From Lithobates sylvaticus (taxonomy: Eukaryota > Chordata > Amphibia > Anura > Ranidae), in contig CM053030.1 of assembly GCA_028564925.1 (NCBI GenBank), forward strand, positions 946,209 to 1,010,208: a stretch of DNA of 64,000 nt. The letters are read 5' to 3'. A program made the translations under genes and the position numbers. Positions 23,401 to 38,400 of this stretch are shown here, piece by piece. The notes below the pieces were generated by a model that searched no databases, was not told where the DNA came from, and was given only the letters and a program-made list of their open reading frames with translations. Positions within the stretch are counted from its first letter, which is position 1. Each line of letters starts with the position of its first letter.

Positions 23401-26400
23401 AGGTAGTGAAAAAGGTGGGTGATGTAAATGACACAATGACGTGTGACTAGTGCCAAATATGTGCACAAAAACATGAAATACACACAAAATAAAAATGACT
23501 GAATATTGTGACATAAAATAAAATTGTGCAGGGAAATGTTAAATAGCTCATATGAAAATGTCACCATCATATACACAAACGTACATCAATGTATACTGTG
23601 TCTCATTAGAAACAAAGAGGTTTGTGAATAAATGATACGGTGTGGAAAGAAAAAAATCAATCCACCAAATGAAGACAAAAGACCAAATAGTTCATGTAGA
23701 TAGGACACCAAGATGGAACCTCAATGTAGTCTCCAACGGAATGATAATGCTTCATTCCGATGTATAACAATCAGAGCAATGCAGCAGTTTAAACGACACC
23801 CAGGGGTTGTGCCTCCACCATCTGGGGATAGGGGGGGTTCGGGACTCTTACCATGAGTAGTGGATCCAATCGTCAGTGCCGGTGAATCGTACAAGTGTAC
23901 GGTTTGCATGGATCAGACTCCAGGGGGAGACATGTGGTTACCACACTTGTTAAGCTGTACCTACTGTGCATTTTTATCTGTTTCTAGGATTATTACCTTT
24001 TTATAGTACCCATCTATCATGATGTTGTACGTTTAATTAAATAAACTCCATCATTTTTGATCGATGCCATGTGGAGGCCCTTTTTCTCTTTTTTATCCTA
24101 AAACAACCGTTGCCCGCATTATTGCCTGGAGAAGTGTGGCTGGTGATTACTTGGAGTCCCAATCTTTACATCTACTGGCCTTCAGAGACGGAGTCGGAGT
24201 GTCTCCCCCCTGGATCCATGCAAACCGTGCTACGCTTGTGCGATTCACCGCCGCTGGTGTGTGGATCCACTACTCATGGTAAGAGTCCCAAACCCCCCTA
24301 TCCCCAGATGGTGGAGGCACAACCCTGGGTGTTATTTAAACTGCTGGATTGTTCTGATTATTATACATCGGAATGAAGCATTATCATTCCGTTTGAGACT
24401 ACATTGAGGTTTCATCTTGGGGTCCTATCTACATGAACTTATTGGTCTTTTGTCTTCATTTGGTGGATTTATTTTACAATAACAAGTTCAAAACACGGCC
24501 AACTGAGCCTCTAACTAGGTGACTTCTGCAATGGCGGTGCAGGTGAAGCTCCGCCCCAGTAAAGTCGGCCTATGGTAAAGCGGGAGTATAATAACTGAGG
24601 ATCATTAAGCATCTCCGTGTGAGGGAGGAAGGGTGGGTGTGGGGGGAGGGGTCCAATCGGGGTAATGTTATGTACCAATCAAAGCCACCCTTGAACCCAT
24701 TCACCCCTAAAGGGTTCTTGAGTTTTTTCTTTCCACACTGTATCATTTATTCACAAACATCTTTGTTTCTAATGAGACACAGTATACATTGATGTACGAT
24801 TGTGTATATGATGGGGACATTTTCATGTGGGCTATTTAACATTTCCCTGCACAATTTTATTTTATGTCACAATATTCAGTCATTTTTATTTAGTGTTTCA
24901 TGTTTTTGTGCACATATTTGTGTCATTTATGAATGAATGAATGACTCGTATAGCGCAACCTATGCGAACTGAATCGCCTCAGGGCGCTTTTTTGCCACTG
25001 GTGTCCATCTGTGGTATAGTGCGGTCCTTGCACTGTGGGGTCCCGACACGCTTACAAACACATACAACATACACATATTTGGCCAATTTTATCGACAGGA
25101 TCTAATTAACCTACCAGCATGTTTTTGGAGTGTAGGAGGAAACCGGAGTACCCGGAGGAAACCCACGCAAGCACAGGGAGAACATGCAAACTCCAGGCAG
25201 AAGGTGTCGTGGTCGGGATTTGAACCAGTGACCCTATTACTGCTAGGTGAAAGTGCTAACCACTACACCACTGTGCTGCCCACTAGATCACCCACCCTTT
25301 TCACTACATAGTTCTCACATGTTTTCGGTATATATTCACATGTATTTGGCACTAGTCACACATCACGGTGTTTCTAGATTGTTGACTTTTCCACACTGAC
25401 CCGTATTTTTGTACCCCCCTCTTGTGGTTCTTTGATGGTTTAATCACCTGCCTGCTATTATTTCCAGGTTGTCACGACAAATATTTCCAGCGCTACACAT
25501 TTATCCCCATTCTTCTTTACCATTAGTCTTATTGTTGGGTTGGCAGCTCATTCTTTGGGTCGGCGCAGTCATTTTACTTTTATATGTAGTTCATCGCCTG
25601 CGACGCGAGATATTGTCACCTACCAGCTCGTGTGTCCATGCCGTTTCCAATATGTTGGCAGGACCACTAGAACCATGGCCAACAGACTGGGAGAACATAT
25701 AGATAAAATAAAAAACGGGCTCAAACACTGCAGTGTATCTAACCAGTCCAGGTTGGGGCACAACAAGGACCCCTCCTTACTTCTGGGGCACTGATGGGGT
25801 TCACCAGTATTGGAGAGGAACTGACATCAGATGGAAACGCAGTGGATTTACAGACTTCAATCTCTCCAACCTTTAGGATTAAACATCGATATTCATTTAA
25901 AAATGTTTTGTAACTGATTATTGATTGCAATAATATATCTGTTTTTAACGAGATTGTTTTTTTTTAAGATTAGAGCCCTGGTTTCTCAGGGTTTCTATCT
26001 TAATACCTATTTTTTTAGTTTACTGAATTTTCAGAAGTTTTTTATTGTTATTATATAAAACAGTTTTTGAGTATAATATTAATTATTTAAAAAAACTTTT
26101 TTTTGTTAGTATAGGCATGGTTGTAGTAGCAATTTCGGCCATTTGGATTTTCACCAATAGATGGTGCTGTATTAATTGTTTCCTTCATATAGAAGATTAG
26201 AGGCATGGTTGTATTGGTTATTTCGGTCATATGGATTTTCACCAATAGATGGTGCTGTCATAATTATTTTCTTCTAGCCGCAATACACCCATCTGACCTC
26301 ATTCAGCTCTAAATTGCATTCATGCACCTGTAACGACATATTCAGCGACCCATCGCAGTTTGCTACGGAAGTGACGTTCTGTCGCCGCCATCTTGCTACA

Positions 26401-29400
26401 CCCCGCACTCGTCCACAGTAAGGATACACTAAGGAGGGGGAAAGCGGACATCTTGGTACACCCACTGCAGTTTTGCATTTTACACTTTTTTATAACAGTA
26501 AAGTGAGTTTCTATAGTGAAACACAGGACTTTGAACTCCGTCTGAATGGTTAGATGTTGAATTTTAAAAGCAGCGGCATCCCTCCTCATCTCACAGGTTT
26601 GCTAATCTGACAGAAGTTCGCTGCTTTTAAAATTCAACATCTAACCAGTCAGACGGAGTTCCAAGTCCTGTATTTTACTATATAAACTCACTTTACTGTT
26701 CTAAATACGTCTAAAATGCAAAACTCTGGTGGGTGTAACAACATGTCCACTTTCCCCCTTCTTAGTATATCCTTACTTTGGACGAGTGTGGGGTGTAGCA
26801 AGATGGCGGCGAATGGAACGTCACTTCCGTAGCAAACTGCGATGGGACGCTGAATATGTCGTTACACCCCCAAATAATTAATTTATCACTGTTTAGGTGA
26901 TGGTTGATTACAAATACATTTTATGTATTAGTTTATTCATTGATCTCTTTGTAAGGTTGCCTATTTATGTGCAGTGTGTGCGCGTCGGCGCTCCCTAGAG
27001 GCAGATTCTGTATTACATTTTTGTCTTCTCCTCCATTATGGAGAAGCCCCACCAATAGCAGCCTTCCTATTCAAATAAAAGCAAGCAGGAAGTGGCGTGA
27101 CATCACTTCCTGAAGAGCCATTCATGGCGAAACATGTCGGAGCGGAGGATGTGTCACTTCCGGGTCCATTTTTGATACCCCACACCAGGCTTTGCACCTT
27201 CGGAGTGAGACGTGGAACGCACGCCACCCCCAGGGATCAGCTGGCTCGCCGTTTACACCTAGTGCCAGGCCAGGCGCTATCACATGTGAGTGTATCTGCT
27301 ATCATTGCTGCTGGTTTTACTTTCATCCGTGTCTCCTGTGGAGTCATTTTATACATTCTAGCTCCTTCCTGAGTGGCCATTGGAGTGGATTCATGCCATT
27401 AGTGGAACCAATCTGGTGTCCCCAAAGTGTTTCTTGACCGTCCTGGAAAAAGGGGTCAAACATCTCTGGTGAGTGGCCATCTTCATACTGAGCGCTCTTG
27501 GTGGAAGATCTAGAAGTTTTATCTCCGAGGATTCCGTTTTGGTGTTGGGATTTATTCGCTTATGGACTCATCTTCTCATTAATGGGCACATTTGTGTTTG
27601 ATGCAATGTTTTTCTTTGTGACAGTTTTTTTTATATGAACATTTATAGCGCCTTATTCTTTATTTTATCATTTCGCACCGTTCCAGTGATTCCTTCACGT
27701 TAAAGTGGGCAGCTGTTGGTTTATATGTTCTCATCCCCACAAGGCGCCATTTTTTTTTGGTACTGCTCTGACCATCCATATTCTCTGATTAGATGTTCCT
27801 GTTGTGGCAAATAACCCAACAATCCACTTCCTTCTCAGCGCCGGCCTGGTCTGTGGGTAACACTGGCCTGATGAAGGGGAATCATTTCCTGAACCTGAGA
27901 TTCATTGATACCTTCATATTTTTCCACCACATCCATACCGGAAATTTCCAAAGACACTCACCAACAAGCACCACACTGGCCTCGGCATTCTCAGGAATCT
28001 TTTCCAAAAGTTTTAGTTCATGTTTGGACTTGGAGCGTTGGATTGAGGGTAGAGATGGAAGGGATTCTCTCTGAGGAAACATGTTGCTCAGGTTACAATG
28101 ACAGCCAGGCATTGCCCACCCTCCCCCGTTCCCTATCCCCTTGTACACATCTCACCTCCCGTTCTATATCAATTTTTGTCTCCTGATCTGATGGATCTCC
28201 ACCCATTAAAGGGTCCGTTAGGTTGGGTTCACTGTTCTGAGAGATGTGATTGGTGCTGTGATGTCCAAGCAGAGAACCCAGACTGGCAGTCGAAATATTC
28301 CGAGAAAATGAGTCCTTCTCATCGCTTGGGTGACTGAAATACATGAAATGCCCATCAGTAAGAAAATCACCCACAGCCAGTCCCTGCTTGTATAGGTGTA
28401 CCCAACCCATAGAGAGCCCCGCTTAACGTGTTCACACAGGTGCCTTCACCTGCTTGTACATACATCTGACCCCTTTTTACATGTATACAGCTTTCTATAC
28501 ATATACTGTATGTAATATAATGCATGTATGTCCATCTACCTGTGTTTTAGGAGTAAAGCTCTCAGTACGTTCGCTCGATCCTCCACTCTTATCTGGTCAC
28601 TAATGATCATCTGCTCCACCACTTGATGAGCAATTCCAGGGAGAGTTCTCTGATCCAGGTCTAGAAGAACAGCACCTGGCAGGAAACATCATACACCGTG
28701 TCCAATATCAACTGTCAGGCATCCTTCTCTTCCCATACCTCCATATCTCTTTCACCCAAACACTCCCTACAGCTCCCACCATAACTCTGGCCACCCGCCT
28801 CCTACACTCTCTACACCTTTCAACATAACCCATAACCCCAACCTCCTCCTCCTATCCTACATCTCCAACCATGACTCGTCCTACCCCTCTCAACATTACC
28901 CCAACCTCTGCCTCCTATACACTCTACACATCCCACCACAACATCAACTTCCCACCTCCTACACCTCTCAACAAAACTCCAACATCTGCCTCTTTTACAC
29001 CCTACACCTCCCACCATAACTCCAACCTCCCGCCACCTACACCTTTCAACATAACCCCATGCTCCTCCTCCTATCCTACACCTCCCACCATAACTCTGAC
29101 CCCCCACCTCTTAACATAATCCCAACCTCCTCCTCCTATATTCCCTACACCTCCCACCATAACTCTGACCTTCCGCCTCTTACACTCCCTACACCTTTCA
29201 ACATAACCCATAACCCCAACCTCCTCCTCCTATCCTACATCTCCAACCATAACTCTGATCTCCCTCATCCTACTCCTCTACACATAACCAAACCTCTGCC
29301 TTCTATACTCCCTACACCCCCCCCACCAAAACTCTGACCTCCCGCCTCTTACACTCCTTACACCTTTCAACATAACACCAACCTCCTCCTCCTATCCTAC

Positions 29401-32400
29401 ATCTCCAACCATGACTCCGACACCCCCCCCCTTCCCTCGTCCTACCCCTCCCAACATTACCCCAACCTCTGCCTCCTATACACCTCCCAGCATAACTCCA
29501 ACCTCCCGCCACCTACACCTTTCAACATAACCCCATGCTCCTCCTATCCTACACCTCCCACCATAACTCTGGCCACCCGCCTCCTACACTCTCTACACCT
29601 TTCAACATAACCCATAACCCCAACCTCCTCCTCCTATCCTACATCTCCAACCATGACTCGTCCTACCCCTCTCAACATTACCCCAACCTCTGCCTCCTAT
29701 ACACTCTACACATCCCACCACAACATCAACTTCCCACCTCCTACACCTCTCAACAAAACTCCAACATCTGCCTCTTTTACACCCTACACCTTCCACCATA
29801 ACTCCAACCTCCCACCACCTACACCTTTCAACATAACCCCATGCTCCTCCTCCTATCCTACACCTCCCACCATAACTCTGACCCCCCACCTCTTAACATA
29901 ATCCCAATCTCCTCCTATATTCCCTACACCTCCCACCATAACTCTGACCTTCCGCCTCTTACACTCCCTACACCTTTCAACATAACCCATAACCCCAACC
30001 TCCTCCTCCTATCCTACATCTCCCACCATAACTCTGACCCCCCCCATCGCCCTACACCTCTCAACAAAACTCCAACATCTGCCTCCTTTACACCCTACAC
30101 TTCCCACCATAACTCCAACCCCCCGCCTCCTACACCTTTCAACATAACCCCATGCTCCTCCTCCTATCCTACACCTCCAACCATAACTCTGATCCCCCAC
30201 CTCTTACCCCTCTCAACATAATCCCAACCTCCTCCTCCTATATTCCCTTCACCTCCCACCATAACTCTGATCTCCCTCATCCTACTCCTCTACACATAAC
30301 CAAACCTCTGCCTTCTATACTCCCTACACCCCCCCACCAAAACTCTGACCTCCCGACTCTTACACTCCTTACACCTTTCAACATAACCCATAACTCCAAC
30401 CTCCTTTTCCTATCCTACATCTCCCACCATGACTCTGAACCCCCCCCCCCCCATCCTCGTCCTATCCCTCTCAACATTACCCCAACCTCCTCCTCGTATC
30501 CTACATCTCCCACCATAACTCTGACCCCCCCCCCTCGTCCTACCCCTCTCAACATTACCCCAACCTCCTCCTCGTATCCTACATCTCCCACCATAACTCT
30601 GACCCCCCCCCCTCGTCCTACCCCTCTCAACATTACCCCAACCTCCTCCTGTATTCCCTACATCTCTTACCTTAACTCTGACCCCCCTCCCCTTGTCCTA
30701 CCCCTCTCAACATAACCCGAACCTCTGCCTCCTATACACTCTACACATCCCACTACAACGTCAACTTCCCACCTCCTACACCTCTCAACAAGTCTCCAAC
30801 ATCTGCCTCCTTTACACCCTACACCTCCCACCATAACTCCAACCTCCCGCTCCTACACCTTTCAACATAACCCCAACCTCCTCCTCCTATCCTACACCTC
30901 CCACCATGACTCTGATCTCCCTCGAATTACCTCTCTCAACAAAACTCTTACCTCCCATCTCCTACACTCCCTACAACTTTCAACATAACCTATAACCCCA
31001 ACCCTCTTATATTCCCTACACCTCCCACCATGACTCCGACCCCCCACCTTCTACACCTACCTTCATAAATCCAACTTTCTCCTACATTCCTTACACCTCC
31101 AACTATAACTCTGACCCCCCACCAAAAAACCTCTCCCTTAACTCCAACACCCCCCTTCTATACTCCATACACCTTCCACCATAAGACCAACACCCACCTC
31201 CTTCACTCCCTACTTCTACCTCCATACCTCTAACACCCCCTTTCTAAGGTTACAGATTATCCATGCACCCAGTCTCACACAAATATCCCATGATATTTAG
31301 ACTTTTAGAGGTTCCTCCATTGTCTAGCCATCCAACTCACAGGATCCCTACATCTTAAGCAGATCTAGTTACCATGTGCCAGCGTTCGTCTTAGTTCCAG
31401 CAGACTGCGGAAACTGAGAGAAGCCACGTGTGGTTTTCCCCATTGGTCTGTCTCTGCTTCAACGTCCTCCTCAAACTTTATCCAGCGAGCCGTCTCCTTC
31501 CATTGTAATTCCTGGTGCTTGTCTAAAACCAGCTCGTTCAGCTCCACAAACACCTGGTGGGTTTTATTAACCATTGAGGGTCATCCATCGTATCATTAAA
31601 CAATATGTTGTGTGTTTCATGAGACAGATACAATATATGTGGCCCCAGTACACAAGCTGTACTCACCTCGTGGGGTTGGAGGGTGACACTTTTCCTGTGT
31701 GGTTGTCTCTCTTTGTGGTCTTTGTTGATATGAATCACTTGCCCTTTGCTCTTACGTACAAGATGTCTACGCACAGCAGGTAGGTCCTCAAATCTGTGAC
31801 CTAAGAAATGGAGAGCAGTTAAGGACTACCTGAGGAAAAGTCCCACTTCACTGTAGCAGAATCTGATCTTCTCATGTTTCTGCCCCTGAGGTCTCTAGAC
31901 AGAAGAGGAAGAGCTTCACTGGATGGATAACAACCTTCTGAAGAATGGTATGTTCGGAGTTTGGAAAAACCATGGAGGGGGTTTTATGGTCAATTGGTAC
32001 AGCTCCAGAGAGCCAATCAGAAGGGAGCATGAGATCCAGAAAGACATTTGGGGTATTAGTAGTCCACAGAGGTAGTGGATGGGGTATAAACAGTCTGAAG
32101 GCACTAGCAAGGTCAGGGTTAGTCTATAGTAGATAGAGCTTTAAGTATGAGAAGATATAACGACACACATTGGAGGTCTTCTGCTGGTCTCGGGGTTCTG
32201 GTTACCATTTGGGGTTCCAGTATTTGTACATTCGGATGGAACATGGAACGGGGTCAGATTAATGGGGCACTTTTCTTTCTGGGCCTGGATCCCATTCTGT
32301 GATTTCTATCCAGTCCAATAGTCTTGGTGGAAGAACCCCCCCCCCCCCCACTGTGACATCACTTACTTTTCATGTAGTCAAGGTCAGCTGATGCTAGAGT

Positions 32401-35400
32401 CTGAGCTTCAGTCTCATCGGTGGGCACAAGGTAATAGTGTGCATTCTCGGGGTGGGTCATACTACCAATTCTCCGACGTTCTGTAAGGCTGTAGCTACGA
32501 TGAGGAGGTTGTCGATGAGGGAGGCGTGAGGCGCTAGCTACCTCGGCCGCTGGAGAGCTGCATGTTTTCTTGTCTTCCCTGTGAACACACACAAGTACAG
32601 TACAATGTGTATGGACTACGAGTCACGGAGTGTATGGGGACAGCTCATGGAGTGTACAGGTCATGGAGAGTACGAGTCATGGAGAGTATAGGTCATGGAG
32701 AGTACAGGTCATGGAGTGTACGGGTCATGGAGAGTACGGGGACAGGTCATGGAGTGTACGGGGACAGGTCATGGAGTGTACGGGTCATGGAGAGTACGGG
32801 GACAGGTCATGGAGTGTACGGGTCATGGAGTGTACGGGGACAGGTCATGGAGTGTACGGGTGATGGAGTGTACGGGGACAGGTCATGGAGTGTACGGGGA
32901 CAGGTTATGGAGTGTACGGGGACAGGTCATGGAGTGTATGGGTCATGGAGTGTACGGGGACAGGTCATGGAGTGTATGGGTCATGGAGTGTATGGGTCAT
33001 GGAGTGTACGGGGACAGGTCATGGAGTGTACGGGGACAGGTCATGGAGTGTACGGGTCATGGAGTGTATGGGTCATGGAGTGTACGGGGACAGGTCATGG
33101 AGTGTACGGGTCATGGAGTGTATGGGTCATGGAGTGTACGGGGACAGGTCATGGAGTGTATGGGTCATGGAGTGTACGGGGACAGGTCATGGAGTGTATG
33201 GGTCATGGAGTGTATGGTTCATGGAGTGTACGGGGACAGGTCATGGAGTGTACGGGGACAGGTCATGGAGTGTACGGGGACAGGTCATGGAGTGTACGGG
33301 TCATGGAGTGTACGGGGACAGGTCATGGAGTGTACGGGGACAGGTCATGGAGTGTACGGGTCATGGAGTGTACGGGGACAGGTCATGGAGTGTACGGGTC
33401 ATGGAGTGTACGGGGACAGGTCATGGAGTGTACGGGGACAGGTCATGGAGTGTACGGGGACAGGTCATGGAGTGTACGGGTCATGGAGTGTACGGGGACA
33501 GGTCATGGAGTGTACGGGGACAGGTCATGGAGTGTACGGGTCATGGAGTGTACGGGACAGGTCATGGAGTGTACGGGTCATGGAGTGTACGGGGACAGGT
33601 CATGGAGTGTACGGGGACAGGTCATGGAGTGTACGGGACAGGTCATGGAGTGTACGGGTCATGGAGTGTACGGGTCATGGAGTGTACGGGTCATGGAGTG
33701 TACGGGTCATGGAGTGTACGGGACAGGTCATGGAGTGTACGGGTCATGGAGTGTACGGGTCATGGAGTGTACGGGTCATGGAGTGTACGGGTCATGGAGT
33801 GTACGGGACAGGTCATGGAGTGTACGGGTCATGGAGTGTACGGAGACAGGTCATGGAGTGTACGGGACAGGTCATGGAGTGTACGGGTCATGGAGTGTAC
33901 GGGTCATGGAGTGTACGGGACAGGTCATGGAGTGTACGGGTCATGGAGTGTACGGGTCATGGAGTGTACGGAGACAGGTCATGGAGTGTACGGGACAGGT
34001 CATGGAGTGTACGGGTCATGGAGTGTACGGGGACAGGTCATGGAGTGTACGGGGACAGGTCATGGAGTGTACGGGTCATGGAGTGTACGGGGACAGGTCA
34101 TGGAGTGTACGGGGACAGGTCATGGAGTGTACGGGTCATGGAGTGTACGGGTCATGGAGTGTACGGGTCATGGAGTGTATGGGTCATGGAGTGTACGGAG
34201 ACAGGTCATGGAGTGTACGGGACAGGTCATGGAGTGTACGGGTCATGGAGTGTACGGAGACAGGTCATGGAGTGTACGGGGACAGGTCATGGAGTGTACG
34301 GGACAGGTCATGGAGTGTACGGGTCATGGAGTGTACGGGTCATGGAGTGTACGGGACAGGTCATGGAGTGTACGGGTCATGGAGTGTACGGGTCATGGAG
34401 TGTACGGGACAGGTCATGGAGTGTACGGGTCATGGAGTGTACGGGTCATGGAGTGTACGGGTCATGGAGTGTACGGGACAGGTCATGGAGTGTACGGGTC
34501 ATGGAGTGTACGGAGACAGGTCATGGAGTGTACGGGACAGGTCATGGAGTGTACGGGTCATGGAGTGTACGGGTCATGGAGTGTACGGGACAGGTCATGG
34601 AGTGTACGGGTCATGGAGTGTACGGGTCATGGAGTGTACGGAGACAGGTCATGGAGTGTACGGGACAGGTCATGGAGTGTACGGGTCATGGAGTGTACGG
34701 GGACAGGTCATGGAGTGTACGGGGACAGGTCATGGAGTGTACGGGGACAGGTCATGGAGTGTACGGGTCATGGAGTGTACGGGACAGGTCATGGAGTGTA
34801 CGGGGACAGGTCATGGAGTGTACGGGTCATGGAGTGTACGGGTCATGGAGTGTACGGGTCATGGAGTGTACGGGTCATGGAGTGTACGGAGACAGGTCAT
34901 GGAGTGTACGGGACAGGTCATGGAGTGTACGGGTCATGGAGTGTACGGAGACAGGTCATGGAGTGTACGGGGACAGGTCATGGAGTGTACGGGACAGGTC
35001 ATGGAGTGTACGGGGACAGGTCATGGAGGGTACGGGGACAGGTCATGGAGTGTACGGGTCATGGAGTGTACGGGGACAGGTCATGGAGTGTACGGGGACA
35101 GGTCATGGAGTGTACGGGGACAGGTCATGGAGTGTACGGGGACAGGTCATGGAGTGTACGGGGACAGGTCATGGAGTGTACGGGACATGGAGTGTACGGG
35201 TCATGGCTCTGTATGTTTTCTATCCATTGGTAAAATAAGGAGCAGAGGTGCCTCAGTACAGAAGTAACTCATATAAAGACTCAGCTTTACCATCTACTTA
35301 CCCTGAGGGCTCTGACTTCTGCTCCCTGACCCCAGAGTCTGCAGATGAAGCCAGGACCAACCCAGAGCTTCTCTGAGAGATGTCATCCTCCACCGGGAAG

Positions 35401-38400
35401 AACTGGAAAAAAGGAGAAGAAGGAAGCCATGTGATGGGCAGTTTCCTTGCATAGAATGAAGTATGGAGTATAGCGCCATCCCAGAACGCACCTGTAAGTC
35501 AGATGATTCCGTCCCTTCATCAGGAGTCTTCTCTCCATCGGTTTCCTCTTCCTCCTCCTCTTCCCTTTCCTGGATGGTCCCCGGGGTGTCTCCAGGGACT
35601 GAGGCCCGCCTTCTCTTTTTTTTCTTCTTTTTGTGCTTGCGAGGATCCCGGTTGGAGTCAGGAGGGAGGTGAGAGGAAAGGGGGTGGTGGATGTTATGAG
35701 ACGACTGACGATGGTCTAAAACATAAGTGACAACTCTGAGTCCAAGCTACAGTCCCAGATCAGCTACAGTCCCAGACCAGCTACAGTCCCAGACCAGCTA
35801 CAGTCCCAGACCAGCTACAGTCCCAGACCAGCTACAGTCCAAGACCAGCTACAGTCCCAGACCAGCTACAGTCCCAGACCAGCTACAGTCCCAGACCAGC
35901 TACAGTCCCAGACCAGCTACAGTCCCAGACCAGCTACAGTCCCAGACCAGCTACAGTCCAAGACCAGCTACAGTCCCATATCAGCTACAGTCCCATATCA
36001 GCTACAGTCCCAGACCAGCTACTGTCCAAGACCAGCTACAGTCCCAGACCCGCTACAGTCCCAGACCAGCTACAGTCCAAGACCAGCTACAGTCCCAGAC
36101 CAGCTACAGTCCAAGACCAGCTACAGACCACTCACCAGTCTACTCATGGTCCAAGTACTCACCACCTCCCATCACCACCATGGCTACAGTACTCACCACC
36201 TCCCAGATACATGCTCACACCTCCCATCACACACGGTACCCACCACCCTCCCACCTCCCACACATGGTACCCACCACCCCCCCATCACACACGGTACCAT
36301 CACACACCACCTCCCATCACACACGGTCACACACGGTACTCACCATCACACCTCACCACCCCATCACACACGGTACCCACCACCTCCCATCACACACGGT
36401 ACTCAACCACACACGGTACCCACCACCTCCCATCCAAACACGGTACTCACCACCCCATCACACGGTACCACCCCCACCACCATCACACACGGTACCACCA
36501 CCCCCATCACACACCACCCCCCATCACACACACTCACCACCCCCCATCACACACGGTACCCACCACCTCCCATCACACCCCACACACGGTACCCACCACC
36601 TCCCATCACACACGGTCACCACCCCCCATCACCACGGTACTACCCCCCCACACACCACCCCCATCACACACGGTACTACACCTCCCCACCACCCCATCCA
36701 CACGGTACTCACCCCCCCATCACACACGGTACTCACACACCATCCCATCACACACGGTACTCACCACCCCCATCACACCACCCCCATCACCCCCACACAC
36801 GGTACTCCCACCCACCACTCACCACCCCCCCCACGGTACTCACCACCCCCCCACACACGGTACCACCCCCCACACCGGTACCCCCACCACCTCCCATCAC
36901 ACACGTACTCACCATCACCTCCCCCCCATCACACATGGTACTCACCACCTACCCCATCACACACACCCACCACCCCCCCCTCAACACACGTACCCACACC
37001 TCCACGGTACTCACCACCCCCCCATCACCATGGTACTCACCACCTCCCATCACACACGGTACTCACCACCTCCCATCACACACGGTACCCACCACCCCCC
37101 ATCACACACGGTACTCACCACCCCCCCATCACACACGGTACTCACTACCCCCACCACACCCATCACACACGGTACTCACCACCCCCCATCAACACACCAC
37201 CCCCCATCACACACTCACCCCCCCCATCACACACGGTACTCGGCACCCCCCACCTTCCCCACCTCCCATCACACACGGTACTCACCACCTCCCATCACAC
37301 ACGTACTCACCACCCCCCATCACACATGTACCCACCACCTCCCATCACACACGGTACCCACCACCACCCATCACACACGGTACTCACCACCCCCCATCAC
37401 ACACACCCACCACCACCCATCACACACGGTACTCACCACCTCCCATCACCCACGGTACTCACCACCTCCCATCACACACACACGGTCACCCACCACCCCC
37501 CCATCACACATGGTACTCACCACCCCCCATCACACACGGTACCCACCCCCACCTCCCCACCTCCCATCACACACGGTACCCACCACCTCGCCACCACCTC
37601 CCATCACACACGGTACCCACCACCCCCATCACACACGGTACTCACCACCCCCCATCACACACGGTACTCACCACCCCCCATCACACACGGTACTCACCAC
37701 CCCCCATCACACACGGTACTCACCACCTCCCATCCACACACACCACCACCCCCATCACACACGGTACTCACCACCCCCATCCCCACCCCCCACCACACGG
37801 TACCACCACCCCCACCTCCCATCACACACGGTACTCACCACCCCCCATCACACACGGTACTCACCACCTCCCATCACACACGGTACTCACCACCCCCCAT
37901 CACACACGGTACCCACCACCTCACACATCACCTCCATCACACACGGTACTCACCACCCCCCATCACACACGGTACCACCACCTCCCATCACACACACCCC
38001 CCCATCACACACGGTACACCCCCCACCACCTACCCATCACACACGGTACTCACCACCACGGTACTCCCACCCCATCACACACACGGTACCCACCACCTCC
38101 CATCACCCCCCCCATCACACACGGTACTCACCACCCCCATCACACAACGGTACCCACCACACGGTACCCACCACACGGTACCCACCCACCTCACCACCTC
38201 CCATCACACACGGTACTCACCACCCCCCACACACGGTACTCACCACCCCCATCACACACGGTATCATCACCATCACACACGGTACCCACCACCTCCCATC
38301 ACACACGGTACACGTACCACCCCACCACCTCCCATCACACACGGTACCCCCCATCACACCACCCCCCATCACACACGGACACCACCCCCCATCACACACC

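Larger units (their letters stand above)
22529..27650 (+). mobile_element. Penelope-like retroelement, 5'-truncated, with inverted terminal repeat and later insertions
   Basis: Order on the + strand: inverted copy of the terminal repeat (22529-22805); end of the reverse transcriptase region (from about 22845, with [10 protein letters not shown], then [15 protein letters not shown]); a fold-back insertion; GIY-YIG endonuclease part (25590-25930, [16 protein letters not shown]); 3' region with a direct repeat; a second fold-back; terminal repeat with a hammerhead (27036-27650). The RRAPxLR linker and GIY-YIG domain together are diagnostic of Penelope-like elements. The polymerase palm is absent, so this copy is not autonomous. 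It lies between slc4a2 exons 27962 and 22248, antisense to the gene. Confidence 0.85.

Noticed and set aside
25540-25794. GIY-YIG frame as a host endonuclease gene
   Set aside because: The CPC and QYVGRTTR context and the nearby RRAPGLR linker show a Penelope-like element fragment.
27866-27900. CTGATGA at 27869 as a third hammerhead core
   Set aside because: No GAAA and cleavage triplet follow in the right place, and no stem II forms.
32562-35267. 901-codon frame starting inside an slc4a2 exon on the opposite strand
   Set aside because: It is the 16/22-bp array; all three + frames are open alike.
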